Assembly (NCBI RefSeq): GCF_030464885.1
Contig: NZ_JALPRJ010000058.1
Coordinates: 1-54,010, forward strand
DNA from: Caballeronia sp. SEWSISQ10-4 2
Lineage (GTDB): Bacteria; Pseudomonadota; Gammaproteobacteria; Burkholderiales; Burkholderiaceae
Length of the DNA: 54,010 nucleotides
Direction of reading: 5' to 3'
Made by a program: the position numbers and the translations under genes. This document shows positions 1 to 8,915 of this stretch, one piece after another. The notes below the pieces were generated by a model that was not told the DNA's origin, ran no database searches, and worked only from the letters and a program-made list of their open reading frames with translations. Each line of letters opens with the position of its first letter. The stretch's first letter is position 1.

Positions 1-128
1 AAAGTGATAAAGAAAACATCCAACATATAACGACCGCAGGCCTAAGCAGCAGCAACCCGGCATCAACCCCTCACCGCTACCCCCAAAACCTAGCGACCCA
101 GCCCCCCCGACCGCTCCCACCAAAACCA

Positions 129-150
129 CCCCCCGTCCACCGGTGCGAAC
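129..150. repeat. 22-bp repeat copy (second copy at 10766-10787)
   Basis: A C-run followed by GTCCACCGGTGCGAAC occurs here, three bases beyond the permease stop codon, and again in the same orientation at the outer edge of the inverted repeat near 10.77 kb. The core CACCGGTG is self-complementary. The rest of 1-153 is C-rich non-coding DNA in which I see no gene or clear terminator. The likely meaning is an end of a dispersed intergenic repeat family. Confidence 0.55.
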
Positions 151-153
151 GAA

Positions 154-1224
154 CTACCTACTTCGCCCCAGCGCAAACAACGTCCCCGCCACAAGAATAA
201 ACGCCCCGATAATCACCTTCTGCCAGGTACTGGGCACGCCGACCAGAATCAAGACGCTATTGATGAGCGTAACCAGCACCACGCCCAACAACGTCCCGAC
301 CACCGTCCCCGTCCCACCGGTAATCCTGGCCCCGCCAAGAATCACCGCAGCAATCACATCCAGCTCAGTCCCAACCAGATCAAACGGATTCGCCAGCCGA
401 TTAGTAGAGACATGCAAAATCCCGGCAATCCCCGCCAGCATCCCGGTGTAACCAAAAACAAACAGGTGAATAGCCCGCAGGTTATAACCAAGCCGCTCGG
501 CGATCGGCAAACTCCCGCCCATCGCATAAACACCGCGCCCCATCATCGTCCGGTTGAGCAGCCACCACGTCACGCCCGCGGCTAAAAACAGCGCAATCAC
601 CGACACCGGCAACACCGCCCGAAGCCCATCGTTCGTGTGATAGAAAAACAGCGGCAGACGCCCGAAGCTGTCCATGCTGTGCGGGATATTCATAAAAAAC
701 TGCGTGCCCACAAAGGTCAGCAGCAACCCGCGATACAAATACTGCGTGCCAATAGTCACGATCAACGAAGGCGCCTTCAGCCGATGCACCAGCACGCCAT
801 TGATCAGCCCAAGCAACACGCCACCCACTGCGCCGCAAAGCAGAATCAGAACAAACGGCGCATCGGGCCACCAGGCGAACACGGCCTTGGTGATCGAATA
901 CATCGTAAAAGCAGCGATCGCGGTGAACGATACATCGATACCGCCCGACGCCAGCACCACCAGCGTCCCCAGCGCAAACAACGACACCGTCGTCCCCGAA
1001 TGCAGCAGATCGAAAAGCGTCGCGAACTGGAAAAAGCGCGGATTGAGCGTACCCACCACCAGGCACGTCACAATAATCAACCCGACCGTGAACCACTCAG
1101 GATTGCGCACCAACCGCGCGGTAAAACCGAGCTGCCGCACCTGTGGCGCAACCTCCGCCAACGCCGGACTCAGCGCGGACGCGCCTTGCGATGTCTGAGC
1201 AACGCGATGAAGTGACTCGCTCAT
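154..1224 (-). CDS. Sugar ABC transporter permease (RbsC-like, BPD_transp_2)
   Basis: Inner-membrane permease of a CUT2-type monosaccharide importer. The 356-residue protein has a soluble N-terminal stretch of about 40 residues and then roughly ten hydrophobic segments. Family hallmarks are the early GGIDVSF motif (about residue 90) and AAVILGGARITGGTGTVVGT near residue 290, both typical of RbsC/AraH-type permeases. Its ATG overlaps the TGA of the ATPase gene (ATGA at 1221-1224), so the two are translationally coupled. It is the last gene of the operon and pairs with a second permease at 3909-4943, suggesting a heterodimeric channel. Substrate is inferred from neighbours (2-deoxyribose or a related pentose) and not from this protein. 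Confidence 0.9.
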   Translation of the reverse strand: MSESLHRVAQTSQGASALSPALAEVAPQVRQLGFTARLVRNPEWFTVGLIIVTCLVVGTLNPRFFQFATLFDLLHSGTTVSLFALGTLVVLASGGIDVSFTAIAAFTMYSITKAVFAWWPDAPFVLILLCGAVGGVLLGLINGVLVHRLKAPSLIVTIGTQYLYRGLLLTFVGTQFFMNIPHSMDSFGRLPLFFYHTNDGLRAVLPVSVIALFLAAGVTWWLLNRTMMGRGVYAMGGSLPIAERLGYNLRAIHLFVFGYTGMLAGIAGILHVSTNRLANPFDLVGTELDVIAAVILGGARITGGTGTVVGTLLGVVLVTLINSVLILVGVPSTWQKVIIGAFILVAGTLFALGRSR

Positions 1225-2750
1225 GCTGCCTCTGAAAGTAAAGCGTGATAAAGATCGGCTTCAGTCAATTGCCCCGCACGATATTCGTTCGAGACACGGC
1301 CCTTCTTCATCATCAGGATTCGATCGCAGTTCTGCAGCAGCTCAGGCAAGTCATCGCTGATCAAGATAATGCCGATGCCCTGCTCCGCCAGCCGCTGCAT
1401 GATGCGGTAAATAATGTCCTTCGATCCCACATCCACGCCGACCGTCGGCCCGTGCAGGATCAAGACGCGTGGATCGATGGCAAGCCATCGGCCGATCAAC
1501 ACGCGTTGCTGGTTGCCACCCGAAAGCGACTGAACCGGTTTATCCACGTCAGGCGTCGCGATCTGCAGTTCCTTCACGGTGCGCTCGGCAAGCTCGCGCG
1601 TGCGTTTCCGGTCGACCTGTCCGAAGCGGTCGCGCAAACTCGAGATCATCGCGGTGATGACGTTGTCGCGGATGGATTTATCGAGGAAAAGCCCTTCATT
1701 CAAGCGGTCTTCGGGCACGTAGCCTATGCGCTGCCACTTCGCATCGGAGGGAGTCTTGAGCCGCACGATTGAGCCATCCAGCGTGACCGTTCCGCTATTC
1801 GCAGGCGCGACGCCCGCCAGCGCTCGCGCCAGTTCGTTGCGCCCCGAGTCGAGCAATCCCGTCACGCCAAGAATCTCCCCGCGATGCAGCGAGAACGTGA
1901 CATCGGCGAACTGGCGGGAACGCGATAACGCTTTCACATCCAGCACGATGTCGTGACCATCCATGACTTCAGCCTGCCGATACCGCTCGTTCGATAACTG
2001 CTTGCCCGTCATCAACTCGCCAATCTGCGCCTTCGTGTAATTCTCGATCGGCCCTTGCGCCATCTTCTGGCCATCACGCAACACGATCACTTCACCGCCG
2101 ATCGCGTAACACTCGTCCAGCTTATGGCTCACGAACAGGACGGCGACGCCATCGGCACGCAGCTTGGCGAGCACCGCGATCAGGTTGTCGACTTCCTTTT
2201 GCGTAAGCGATGTAGTCGGCTCGTCCATGATCACGAACTTCGCCTCGCTCGCAATCGCACGCGCGATCGCCACGAGTTGCCGTGTCGCCAGCGGCAACTG
2301 CTCGACCAGTGTGGACTGGAAATCGGCATCGCCGGGCAAACCCACTGCTTCCAAAGCGCGTGCCGCCGTGCGCGCCAGCGCGCGGCGATCGAAGGCTCGC
2401 GTAAGCCGTCCCGCATGCGCGGCCAGCTCCGATGTCAACGCCACGTTCTCCGCGACGCTCATGTTAGGCAGCAGCGAAAGGTCCTGATACACCGTCTCGA
2501 TACCCGCCGACAACGCCTCCAACGGCGCAAGCCGCGCATGCCTTACGCCTTCGATCACGAGCTCGCCCTGATCGGGCGGCTGCGCCCCGGAGATGATCTT
2601 GATCAGCGTGCTCTTGCCACAGCCATTCTCGCCGAGCAGGTGATAGATCTGCCCGCGCTGGAACGAAAGGCTCACGCCACGCAGCGCGTAGACGCCGGTA
2701 AAGCGCTTGTGGATATCGACAACTTCGAGAAGCGGCGCTGTACTCATCAT
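1221..2750 (-). CDS. Sugar ABC transporter ATP-binding protein (RbsA-like, two NBDs)
   Basis: Cytoplasmic ATPase with two fused nucleotide-binding domains, energising the importer. NBD1 has Walker A GENGCGKST and Walker B FVIMDEPT but a degenerate signature (LPLATRQLV). NBD2 has a degenerate P-loop (GLLDSGRNE), an intact signature LSGGNQQRV, and ILHGPT where DEPT is usual, so its catalytic Glu is missing. This complementary degeneration leaves one competent composite site, as is common in CUT2 ATPases. I start at the ATG at 2750 (or the next codon, 2747) because GAAGG lies just upstream; an in-frame extension to 2792 lacks support. Length of about 509 residues is normal for the family. Confidence 0.9.
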   Translation of the reverse strand: MMSTAPLLEVVDIHKRFTGVYALRGVSLSFQRGQIYHLLGENGCGKSTLIKIISGAQPPDQGELVIEGVRHARLAPLEALSAGIETVYQDLSLLPNMSVAENVALTSELAAHAGRLTRAFDRRALARTAARALEAVGLPGDADFQSTLVEQLPLATRQLVAIARAIASEAKFVIMDEPTTSLTQKEVDNLIAVLAKLRADGVAVLFVSHKLDECYAIGGEVIVLRDGQKMAQGPIENYTKAQIGELMTGKQLSNERYRQAEVMDGHDIVLDVKALSRSRQFADVTFSLHRGEILGVTGLLDSGRNELARALAGVAPANSGTVTLDGSIVRLKTPSDAKWQRIGYVPEDRLNEGLFLDKSIRDNVITAMISSLRDRFGQVDRKRTRELAERTVKELQIATPDVDKPVQSLSGGNQQRVLIGRWLAIDPRVLILHGPTVGVDVGSKDIIYRIMQRLAEQGIGIILISDDLPELLQNCDRILMMKKGRVSNEYRAGQLTEADLYHALLSEAA

Positions 2751-2828
2751 TGAACCTTCGACCCTTTCAAGCTTCCTCAAGACGGCGCGCACGCCTGCCG
2801 CGCGCGCCTTACTGCTTTCGCATGAAAA

Positions 2829-3833
2829 TCAGAACGGATACTGCTTGTAGTTGGTCTTGTCGACGTCCACCCAGCCGGCGCCGCGCACGATGATGCCCTT
2901 GCCCGGACCCTTGCTTACCGTGACCTTGTTATAACCAACGATACCCAGGTCCGCGCCGTTCTCCACCGTCTTGCCATCGATCAGCATCTTCGCGATCTTG
3001 TTCATCGCGATACCGGCGAGCTTCGGATCCCAGAACGCGATACCGTTGATCGCGCCGCTTTCCAGGAACTTGCCGGCTTCCGTCGGCAGACCCGTGCCGT
3101 ACACGCAGATCTTGCCGATCTTGCCGGCCTCTTCCACCGCACGCCCGATGCCAATCACATCCAGCGACGACGACCCCTGGAAGCCCGTCAGATCCGGGTG
3201 CTTGCGCAGCACTTCCTTCGCGACCTGATACGCGCGTTCACCATCATTGTTGGTCTCAAGCTTCGGCTCGACCAGATCCATCTTCGGGTACTTCTGCTTC
3301 GCATTGCCAATGCCGCCATCGGCCCACTGAACCTGCGAACGGCTGCCAAGCGAGCCCACCAGCACCGCCCATTTGCCCTGGTCACCCATGCACTTCGCAA
3401 GACGTTCGTTCAAACCCGCGCCGTACGCGGTGTTGTCGAAGGCTTCGATGTCGACCATCGTGTTCTTCTCGTTGTCCGCTTCATGCGTAACGACCTTGAT
3501 GCCGCGATCCATCGCTTTCTTGAGCGCCGGTTCGAGCGTCGGCGGATCGTAGGGGACGACCGCGATCGCCGTGACCTTCTTCGCAATCAGGTCTTCGATG
3601 ATCTTCAGTTGCTGTGCAGCGTCCGCACGTCCCGGTCCAGTCTGATACGCGTTCACGCCCGGGGTGCTCTTGGCGAATTCCTTCACGCCGTCGTCCATCC
3701 GGTTGAACCAGTTGATACCCGTGACCTTGACCACCGTGACGATGGTTTCATCGGTCGCGGCCTGCGCGACAGCAATGGCTCCGGCCGCAAGCGTGACAGC
3801 GGTGAGCGCGATGGCGATTCGACTGAGTTTCAT
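2829..3833 (-). CDS. Periplasmic sugar-binding protein (RhaS/LsrB-like)
   Basis: Solute receptor of the ABC importer. A signal peptide is clear (KLSRIAIALTAVTLAAGAIAVAQA, cleaved around residue 25). The mature part is a Peripla_BP_4 fold, with IVVVPYDPPTL-type and THEADNEK segments resembling rhamnose and autoinducer-2 receptors rather than classic RbsB. At 334 residues it is full length. It sits between the second permease and the ATPase in the same operon. Ligand specificity cannot be read directly; the adjacent kinase, mutarotase and DeoC point to a pentose or deoxypentose. Confidence 0.9.
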   Translation of the reverse strand: MKLSRIAIALTAVTLAAGAIAVAQAATDETIVTVVKVTGINWFNRMDDGVKEFAKSTPGVNAYQTGPGRADAAQQLKIIEDLIAKKVTAIAVVPYDPPTLEPALKKAMDRGIKVVTHEADNEKNTMVDIEAFDNTAYGAGLNERLAKCMGDQGKWAVLVGSLGSRSQVQWADGGIGNAKQKYPKMDLVEPKLETNNDGERAYQVAKEVLRKHPDLTGFQGSSSLDVIGIGRAVEEAGKIGKICVYGTGLPTEAGKFLESGAINGIAFWDPKLAGIAMNKIAKMLIDGKTVENGADLGIVGYNKVTVSKGPGKGIIVRGAGWVDVDKTNYKQYPF

Positions 3834-3908
3834 GCGTTTGTCTCCGTTATGGTTTGTATGTGCTGCACATGAGGTGAAGTTTTGAAGCCCGAGGAACTCG
3901 AAGTCAGG

Positions 3909-4943
3909 TCAAGCCGCTGGCGGCTTTGGCACTTTCGAAATGGGCGCGGCGCCGCCGAGCCCGAAGATGGCGCGCACGCGTTCCCCACCCGCCAGCGCGA
4001 GCGACGCCAGCAGCAGGAAACCCCACGCACAGTCGCCGAAGAACTGCGACACGCCGAGCAGGTTGAACAAGCTCGACAGGAACTGGAGCACGGTCGCGGC
4101 CAGGAACACGCACACGATCCGGCCATAACCGCCCGCCGGATTCACGCCGCCCATCACGGCAATCAGGATCGCGATCAGCAGATACGAATTGCCGTAGTCC
4201 CACTTCGCGCTGGACGTATGCGTCGCGCTGATGAGACCCGCTAACGACGCAAGCACGCCGCACATGCCATAGGTCAGGATCAGCATGCGGTCGCGCGGAA
4301 TGCCGGCGTAGAACGCGGCTTTCGGATTCGTACCCATCAGATAGAGCCGCAAGCCGAAGGGCGTGCGTTTCAGCACCCAACCGAGCAGCAACACCGTGGC
4401 TACGAAAATCCACAGCGAGATGGGGACTTGAAGGAAGGTGCCGTTGCCGATGTTCGAGAGGGCATCGACGTATTCCACCCGCACTGAAGCACCGTTGCTC
4501 AGCACCACGGCTATGCCGGTGAAGAGCAGCGAGGTACCGAGCGTGCAGAGGATCGGTGTGAGTTTCAGGCGCGCGATGATCACGCCGTTCATCAAGCCGC
4601 CCGCTGCGCCGAGCGCCACGGTGATCGCACAAAACACCGCGGTATAGAGCGACGGCGAGTTATCGGCGGAGACGAGCATCGGCAGCAGTTGCGCCGCGAC
4701 CATGCCCGAGAGATTGGCAAGCGCGACGCCCGACAAGTCGATGCCGCCATTTCCCGACACCATCGAGAGCATGATGCCGAGCGCGAGCAAGCCGAGCTCG
4801 GGCAACTGGCTGCCCATCGACTGGAGGTTGTCGATATCGACGAACTGGCCATGCGACAACGCGGTCGCGACGATCACGACCAGCAGGTTCACGGCGACCA
4901 GGAAATTCAGTTGCCGGTCGGCGAGCCATTTCGATGTGTTCAT
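3909..4943 (-). CDS. Sugar ABC transporter permease, second subunit
   Basis: Second BPD_transp_2 permease, 344 residues, with about ten membrane segments. GGIDLSGVALANLSGM (about residue 60) and LIAILIAVMGGVNPAGGYG (about 250) are the family signatures. The start is ATG at 4943, preceded by a strong GGAGGAG; upstream in-frame sequence overlapping the kinase gene is arginine-rich shadow. Two different permeases in one operon is the RhaPQ/LsrCD arrangement. It follows the kinase gene by 16 bp and precedes the binding protein by 75 bp. Confidence 0.9.
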   Translation of the reverse strand: MNTSKWLADRQLNFLVAVNLLVVIVATALSHGQFVDIDNLQSMGSQLPELGLLALGIMLSMVSGNGGIDLSGVALANLSGMVAAQLLPMLVSADNSPSLYTAVFCAITVALGAAGGLMNGVIIARLKLTPILCTLGTSLLFTGIAVVLSNGASVRVEYVDALSNIGNGTFLQVPISLWIFVATVLLLGWVLKRTPFGLRLYLMGTNPKAAFYAGIPRDRMLILTYGMCGVLASLAGLISATHTSSAKWDYGNSYLLIAILIAVMGGVNPAGGYGRIVCVFLAATVLQFLSSLFNLLGVSQFFGDCAWGFLLLASLALAGGERVRAIFGLGGAAPISKVPKPPAA

Positions 4944-4959
4944 CGAGGCGCTCCTCCGT

Positions 4960-5916
4960 TCAGGAATGTTGAGCCGACACGCTGCCGGACTTCGCAGCTT
5001 CGCCGAGTACCGCTTCGATCTCGACGAGCGTCGGCATCGACGGTGCGGTGCCCGCACGCGTGACGGACAAGCTCGCCAACGCACAACCAAAACGCACGGC
5101 ATTCAACGGGCTTTCACCGCGTGCGAGCGCAGCAGCGAATCCGCCGGTGAAACCGTCGCCGGCGCCTGCGGTCTCGACCACGCGACCGCAATTGAAGGCG
5201 GGCACGAGCACCGATTGCTCCGGCGTATGCAGCAACGCGCCCGCTTCGCCCAGCGTCACGATCACCGCGCCTACGCCCTTGGCAAGCAAGGCATCGGCTG
5301 CACGGCGTGCGTCGTCGACTGACGTTATCGCGATACCCGTCAGCGCCGTTGCTTCGGTTTCGTTCGGCGTGATGTAGTCGCAGAGCGGGAAGATGTCGTC
5401 GTCGAGCGGCAACGCAGGCGCCGGATTGAACACGGTTGTCACACCATGGCGACGCGCGAGTTCGAGTCCGCGCTTGGCGGCCGGAACTGGCTGTTCAAGC
5501 TGCGTGACGAACACGGCGGCGGCCGCGATATCCGCTTCGATCGCTTCGACGTCTTCAGGGCACAACCGTCCGGCCGCACCCGCTGCAACGATGATCGCGT
5601 TGCCGCCGGTGACATCGTCGACGAAGATGTGGGCCGCACCGGTGGCCATGCCATCCGTCGATGTCGCCCGCGCCGTGATGCCTTCAGCGGCCCAGGTCGA
5701 GCGCGCAATGTCGCCGAATGCGTCGGCGCCGAGGCGCGTGCAGAAGACCACATCTGCACCGGCACGCGCCGCTGCCACGGCCTGGTTCGAGCCCTTGCCG
5801 CCGGGTCCCATTGCAAAGGCCGATCCGGCGATCGTCTCGCCAAGCAACGGCATGCGCTCGGCGCGAAACGTGAGATCCGTTACGTAGATGCCGAGGATGA
5901 CGACGCCGCGGTTCAT
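4960..5916 (-). CDS. rbsK: Ribokinase-family sugar kinase (possible deoxyribokinase)
   Basis: PfkB-fold kinase that would phosphorylate the imported pentose at C5 with ATP. Motifs: GPGGKGSNQAVAAARAG (38-54, substrate-binding Gly-rich loop), NPAPA (164-168), NETE (185-188) and the anion hole and catalytic base ETAGAGDGFTGG with Asp254. Length of 318 residues is normal. The start is ATG at 5916, which overlaps the stop of the mutarotase gene (ATGA) and has a GGAGAG upstream. Ribokinase and deoxyribokinase cannot be separated by these motifs. DeoC in the same operon and a DeoR-like operator favour 2-deoxyribose as substrate; that is inference. Confidence 0.85.
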   Translation of the reverse strand: MNRGVVILGIYVTDLTFRAERMPLLGETIAGSAFAMGPGGKGSNQAVAAARAGADVVFCTRLGADAFGDIARSTWAAEGITARATSTDGMATGAAHIFVDDVTGGNAIIVAAGAAGRLCPEDVEAIEADIAAAAVFVTQLEQPVPAAKRGLELARRHGVTTVFNPAPALPLDDDIFPLCDYITPNETEATALTGIAITSVDDARRAADALLAKGVGAVIVTLGEAGALLHTPEQSVLVPAFNCGRVVETAGAGDGFTGGFAAALARGESPLNAVRFGCALASLSVTRAGTAPSMPTLVEIEAVLGEAAKSGSVSAQHS

Positions 5917-6401
5917 CGCGCGCTCTCCGAACCTGAAACTGCGGCCGGGGCATCGGGCGCGAGGTTCACACCCTTCTTGAAGATAAAGCAGCCATAACCG
6001 CGCGCTTCGCCGGTGGCGATCACGCAATAGGCTTTTTTGGCGCGTTCATAAAACGCAAAACGTTCGATGGAAGCGAAGGGCGTCGCGCGCCCTTCGGCGG
6101 CATCCACTTCGGTTTGTGCTTCGCGCTGCACGGCGGGGAGCGCGTTTGCGTCGCCGACCACTTCCATGCGTTCGGCCGGATGATCGACGAAGCTGTCCAG
6201 CGGCAACACCGACAACACCGCGCGAATCGCACGCGGCGCGTTCACGCCATCGAGTCGCAGCACATGACCGAGCACCGTTTGGCGCGCGACGGAATCGGCG
6301 GGAAAATTCGCGTCGCAGATCACGACTTCGTCGCCATGGCCCATCGCGCACAGCGCGTGCAGGACGTCGGCATTCAGCAGCGGATCGAGGTTCTTCAGCA
6401 T
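5913..6401 (-). CDS. RbsD/FucU-family sugar mutarotase (FucU-like)
   Basis: Mutarotase that interconverts sugar anomers so that the kinase receives the usable form. The N-terminus MLKNLDPLLNADVLHALCAM and the stretch GHGDEVVICDANFPA contain the conserved His and Asp of the family; the C-terminal RGYGCFIFKKG is also typical. It is closer to FucU (about 140-150 residues) than to RbsD, with about 20 extra C-terminal residues. ATG at 6401 has GGAG eight bases upstream. It overlaps the kinase start by four bases, implying coupled translation. Confidence 0.88.
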   Translation of the reverse strand: MLKNLDPLLNADVLHALCAMGHGDEVVICDANFPADSVARQTVLGHVLRLDGVNAPRAIRAVLSVLPLDSFVDHPAERMEVVGDANALPAVQREAQTEVDAAEGRATPFASIERFAFYERAKKAYCVIATGEARGYGCFIFKKGVNLAPDAPAAVSGSESAR

Positions 6402-6493
6402 TGCGTCTCCTTCATGTTGAGCGTGCCTCGCTGTGTTGCGAGGTCATCGCTCATGATACTAATTCGTCTGCTTCGAACCCGCACGGTCGGCGT

Positions 6494-8881
6494 TTAGTCG
6501 CCGTACGGGATCCAGATGTTCTTCACTTGCACAGCTTGGCGCAAGAACGGTAATCCTTCGCTGGCGGTGGCGTCGAACCAGTCGAACACGCGGCCGTAGT
6601 CGACGAACGTGCGCTTCAGATTCCCTACCGACTCGCGCTCTGTCATCGCCGATAAATCCGCACCGCCGAAGCACCACAACGCGTCGACATCGTCGTGTTT
6701 TGCCAAGGTCGAAGCCAGCGCGTGGCGCTCGCCCGTGACGATGTTCAACGCGCCCGCCGGCACATCCGAAGTCTCAACCACTTGATAAAAATCCGTCGCC
6801 ATCAGCGGACATGTTTCGCTCGGCACCGCGACCACACGATTACCCAATGCAAGCGCCGGTGCAATCAGTGAGACGAGGCCAAGCAACGGCGCTTCGTCCG
6901 GACACACCACGCCGATCACGCCGAGCGGTTCGTGCATCGCCAGCGCAACGCCTCTTAGCGGCGGCGAGTGCACTGCGCCATCGAACTTGTCGGCCCATGC
7001 GCCGTAGGTGAACAAACGGGTGATCGACGCTTCTACTTCGCGCTCGGCATCGGCGGAAGAAACGCCTGTCCGCGCCGTGAGCTGCCTGGCAAATTCATCT
7101 GCGCGCGCCGACAGGTTTTCCGCGAGGTAATACAGCACTTGAGCACGATTATGCGTGCTGGCTTGCGACCACTTTTCAGCACTGCGCGCCGCCGCGACCG
7201 CGTTACGCACGTCCTTGCGATTGCCCTCGCCCACTTCACCTACGATCGCCCCCGACGGCGCATGCACGAGCCGCGAGTAACCGCTGTCCGGCCGAACCTG
7301 CTTACCGCCGATGAACAACTTCGCGGTGCGATCGAGCGCGCTGACATTGCTCTCGGTGGAAGCGGACTGAGCATGCGCCGCAGTAGCGTTTGAGCGAGCG
7401 GCCAGCTTAGTCCACGCGCGCGGCTTCAGATACTCGTAAATCCCCTCGCGTCCGCCTTCGCGGCCGAAGCCCGACTCGCGATATCCGCCGAAGCCGACGC
7501 TTGCGTCGAAGAGATTGGTCGCGTTGATCCAGACCACGCCGCATTGCAGACGCGGTGCGATATCCAGCGCGCGGCCGATGGTCTCGCTCCACACGCTCGC
7601 CGCGAGTCCATAACGCGAATGATTGGCCAGCGCGACGGCTTCGTCGGGCGTGCGAAAGCTCATTGTCACCAGCACCGGCCCGAAGATTTCCTCTTGCGCG
7701 AGCGTGGACGCAGGCGCGACGTTGGTCACCAAAGTAGGCGGATAAAATGCGCCTTGCTCGGGCATGCTCAGGCCCTTGGGCTGATGAATCTCACAGCCTT
7801 CCTGCACGCCGCGCTCAACCAGTGCGCGAATGCGTTCGAGCTGCACGGTATCCACGATTGCGCCCAGATCGATGCCCTTGTCGAGCGACGGCCCGACGCG
7901 CAGCGTGTCCATGCGGCGTTTCAATTTATCGATGAAACGCTTCTCCACGCCTTCCTGCACCAGCAGCCGCGAACCCGCGCAGCACACCTGGCCCTGGTTG
8001 AACCAGATAGCATCGACGACACCTTCCACGGCGCTGTCGAGATCGGCGTCGTCGAACACGATGAACGGCGACTTGCCGCCGAGCTCGAGCGTCAGCGACT
8101 TGCCCGAGCCTGCCGTGACAACACGAATTTGCCGGCCCACTTCCGTCGATCCGGTGAACGCAATCTTAGCTACACGCGGATGCTCGACCAGTGCGGCGCC
8201 GGTGCGGCCATCGCCAGTGACTACGTTCAGCACACCCGCCGGCAAACCTGCGCGCGCTGCTAATTCGGCAAACAGCAACGCCGTCAGCGGCGTGTATTCG
8301 GCGGGCTTCAGCACGACGCAATTACCCAGCGCGAGCGCCGGCGCGATTTTCCACGAGAGCATCAGCAGCGGAAAATTCCAAGGGACGATCTGGCCGATCA
8401 CACCTAGCGGCGCCCACTCGGCGAACTCGCGATCCTGCAATTGCGCCCAGCCCGCGTGATGCAGGAAATGCCTTGCTACAAGAGGGATGTCGATGTCGCG
8501 CGATTCGCGAATCGGCTTGCCGTTATCGAGTGATTCAAGCACGGCGAACAGGCGGGCATGGCGCTGCACCATCCGCGAGAGCGCGTACAAATGCCGTGCA
8601 CGCCCCGCGCCGCCAAGCGCTTGCCACGCGGGTGAGGCGCGATGCGCGGCATCGACGGCTGCGTCGATATCCGCTTGATCGCCTTGCGCGATACTCGCAA
8701 GCACGCGCCCGGTAGCGGGTTCCAGCGAGTCGAACTGCTCACCCGCCGATGGCGTGCGGAAGGCGCCATCGATGAAATGACCGAAGCCGTTCGTGTGTTG
8801 ATCCAGCCAGGCGCGCACGGCGCTGTCGTCTTCCGGTGCAGGTCCGTAATCCATCGAGGAGAAGTAGTCGGCTACGCTCAT
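6494..8881 (-). CDS. Tandem aldehyde dehydrogenase (active domain plus degenerate C-terminal domain)
   Basis: NAD(P)-dependent aldehyde dehydrogenase of 795 residues. Residues 1 to about 500 form a complete ALDH: PWNF with Asn169, LELGGKSPF with Glu266, and GQVCCAGSR with catalytic Cys300. After a linker rich in Ala and Ser, residues from about 530 to 795 repeat only the cofactor-binding half (EPLGVIGVVCPDEAPLLG, APALALGNRVV) and end without the Glu and Cys motifs. In this operon it would oxidise acetaldehyde released by DeoC to acetate. The start is ATG at 8881; a TTG at 8923 would overlap deoC. It follows deoC by 34 bp. Confidence 0.88.
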   Translation of the reverse strand: MSVADYFSSMDYGPAPEDDSAVRAWLDQHTNGFGHFIDGAFRTPSAGEQFDSLEPATGRVLASIAQGDQADIDAAVDAAHRASPAWQALGGAGRARHLYALSRMVQRHARLFAVLESLDNGKPIRESRDIDIPLVARHFLHHAGWAQLQDREFAEWAPLGVIGQIVPWNFPLLMLSWKIAPALALGNCVVLKPAEYTPLTALLFAELAARAGLPAGVLNVVTGDGRTGAALVEHPRVAKIAFTGSTEVGRQIRVVTAGSGKSLTLELGGKSPFIVFDDADLDSAVEGVVDAIWFNQGQVCCAGSRLLVQEGVEKRFIDKLKRRMDTLRVGPSLDKGIDLGAIVDTVQLERIRALVERGVQEGCEIHQPKGLSMPEQGAFYPPTLVTNVAPASTLAQEEIFGPVLVTMSFRTPDEAVALANHSRYGLAASVWSETIGRALDIAPRLQCGVVWINATNLFDASVGFGGYRESGFGREGGREGIYEYLKPRAWTKLAARSNATAAHAQSASTESNVSALDRTAKLFIGGKQVRPDSGYSRLVHAPSGAIVGEVGEGNRKDVRNAVAAARSAEKWSQASTHNRAQVLYYLAENLSARADEFARQLTARTGVSSADAEREVEASITRLFTYGAWADKFDGAVHSPPLRGVALAMHEPLGVIGVVCPDEAPLLGLVSLIAPALALGNRVVAVPSETCPLMATDFYQVVETSDVPAGALNIVTGERHALASTLAKHDDVDALWCFGGADLSAMTERESVGNLKRTFVDYGRVFDWFDATASEGLPFLRQAVQVKNIWIPYGD

Positions 8882-8915
8882 GGGGAGCTCGTGTAAGAGA
8901 TGATGCGGTGCTGAT

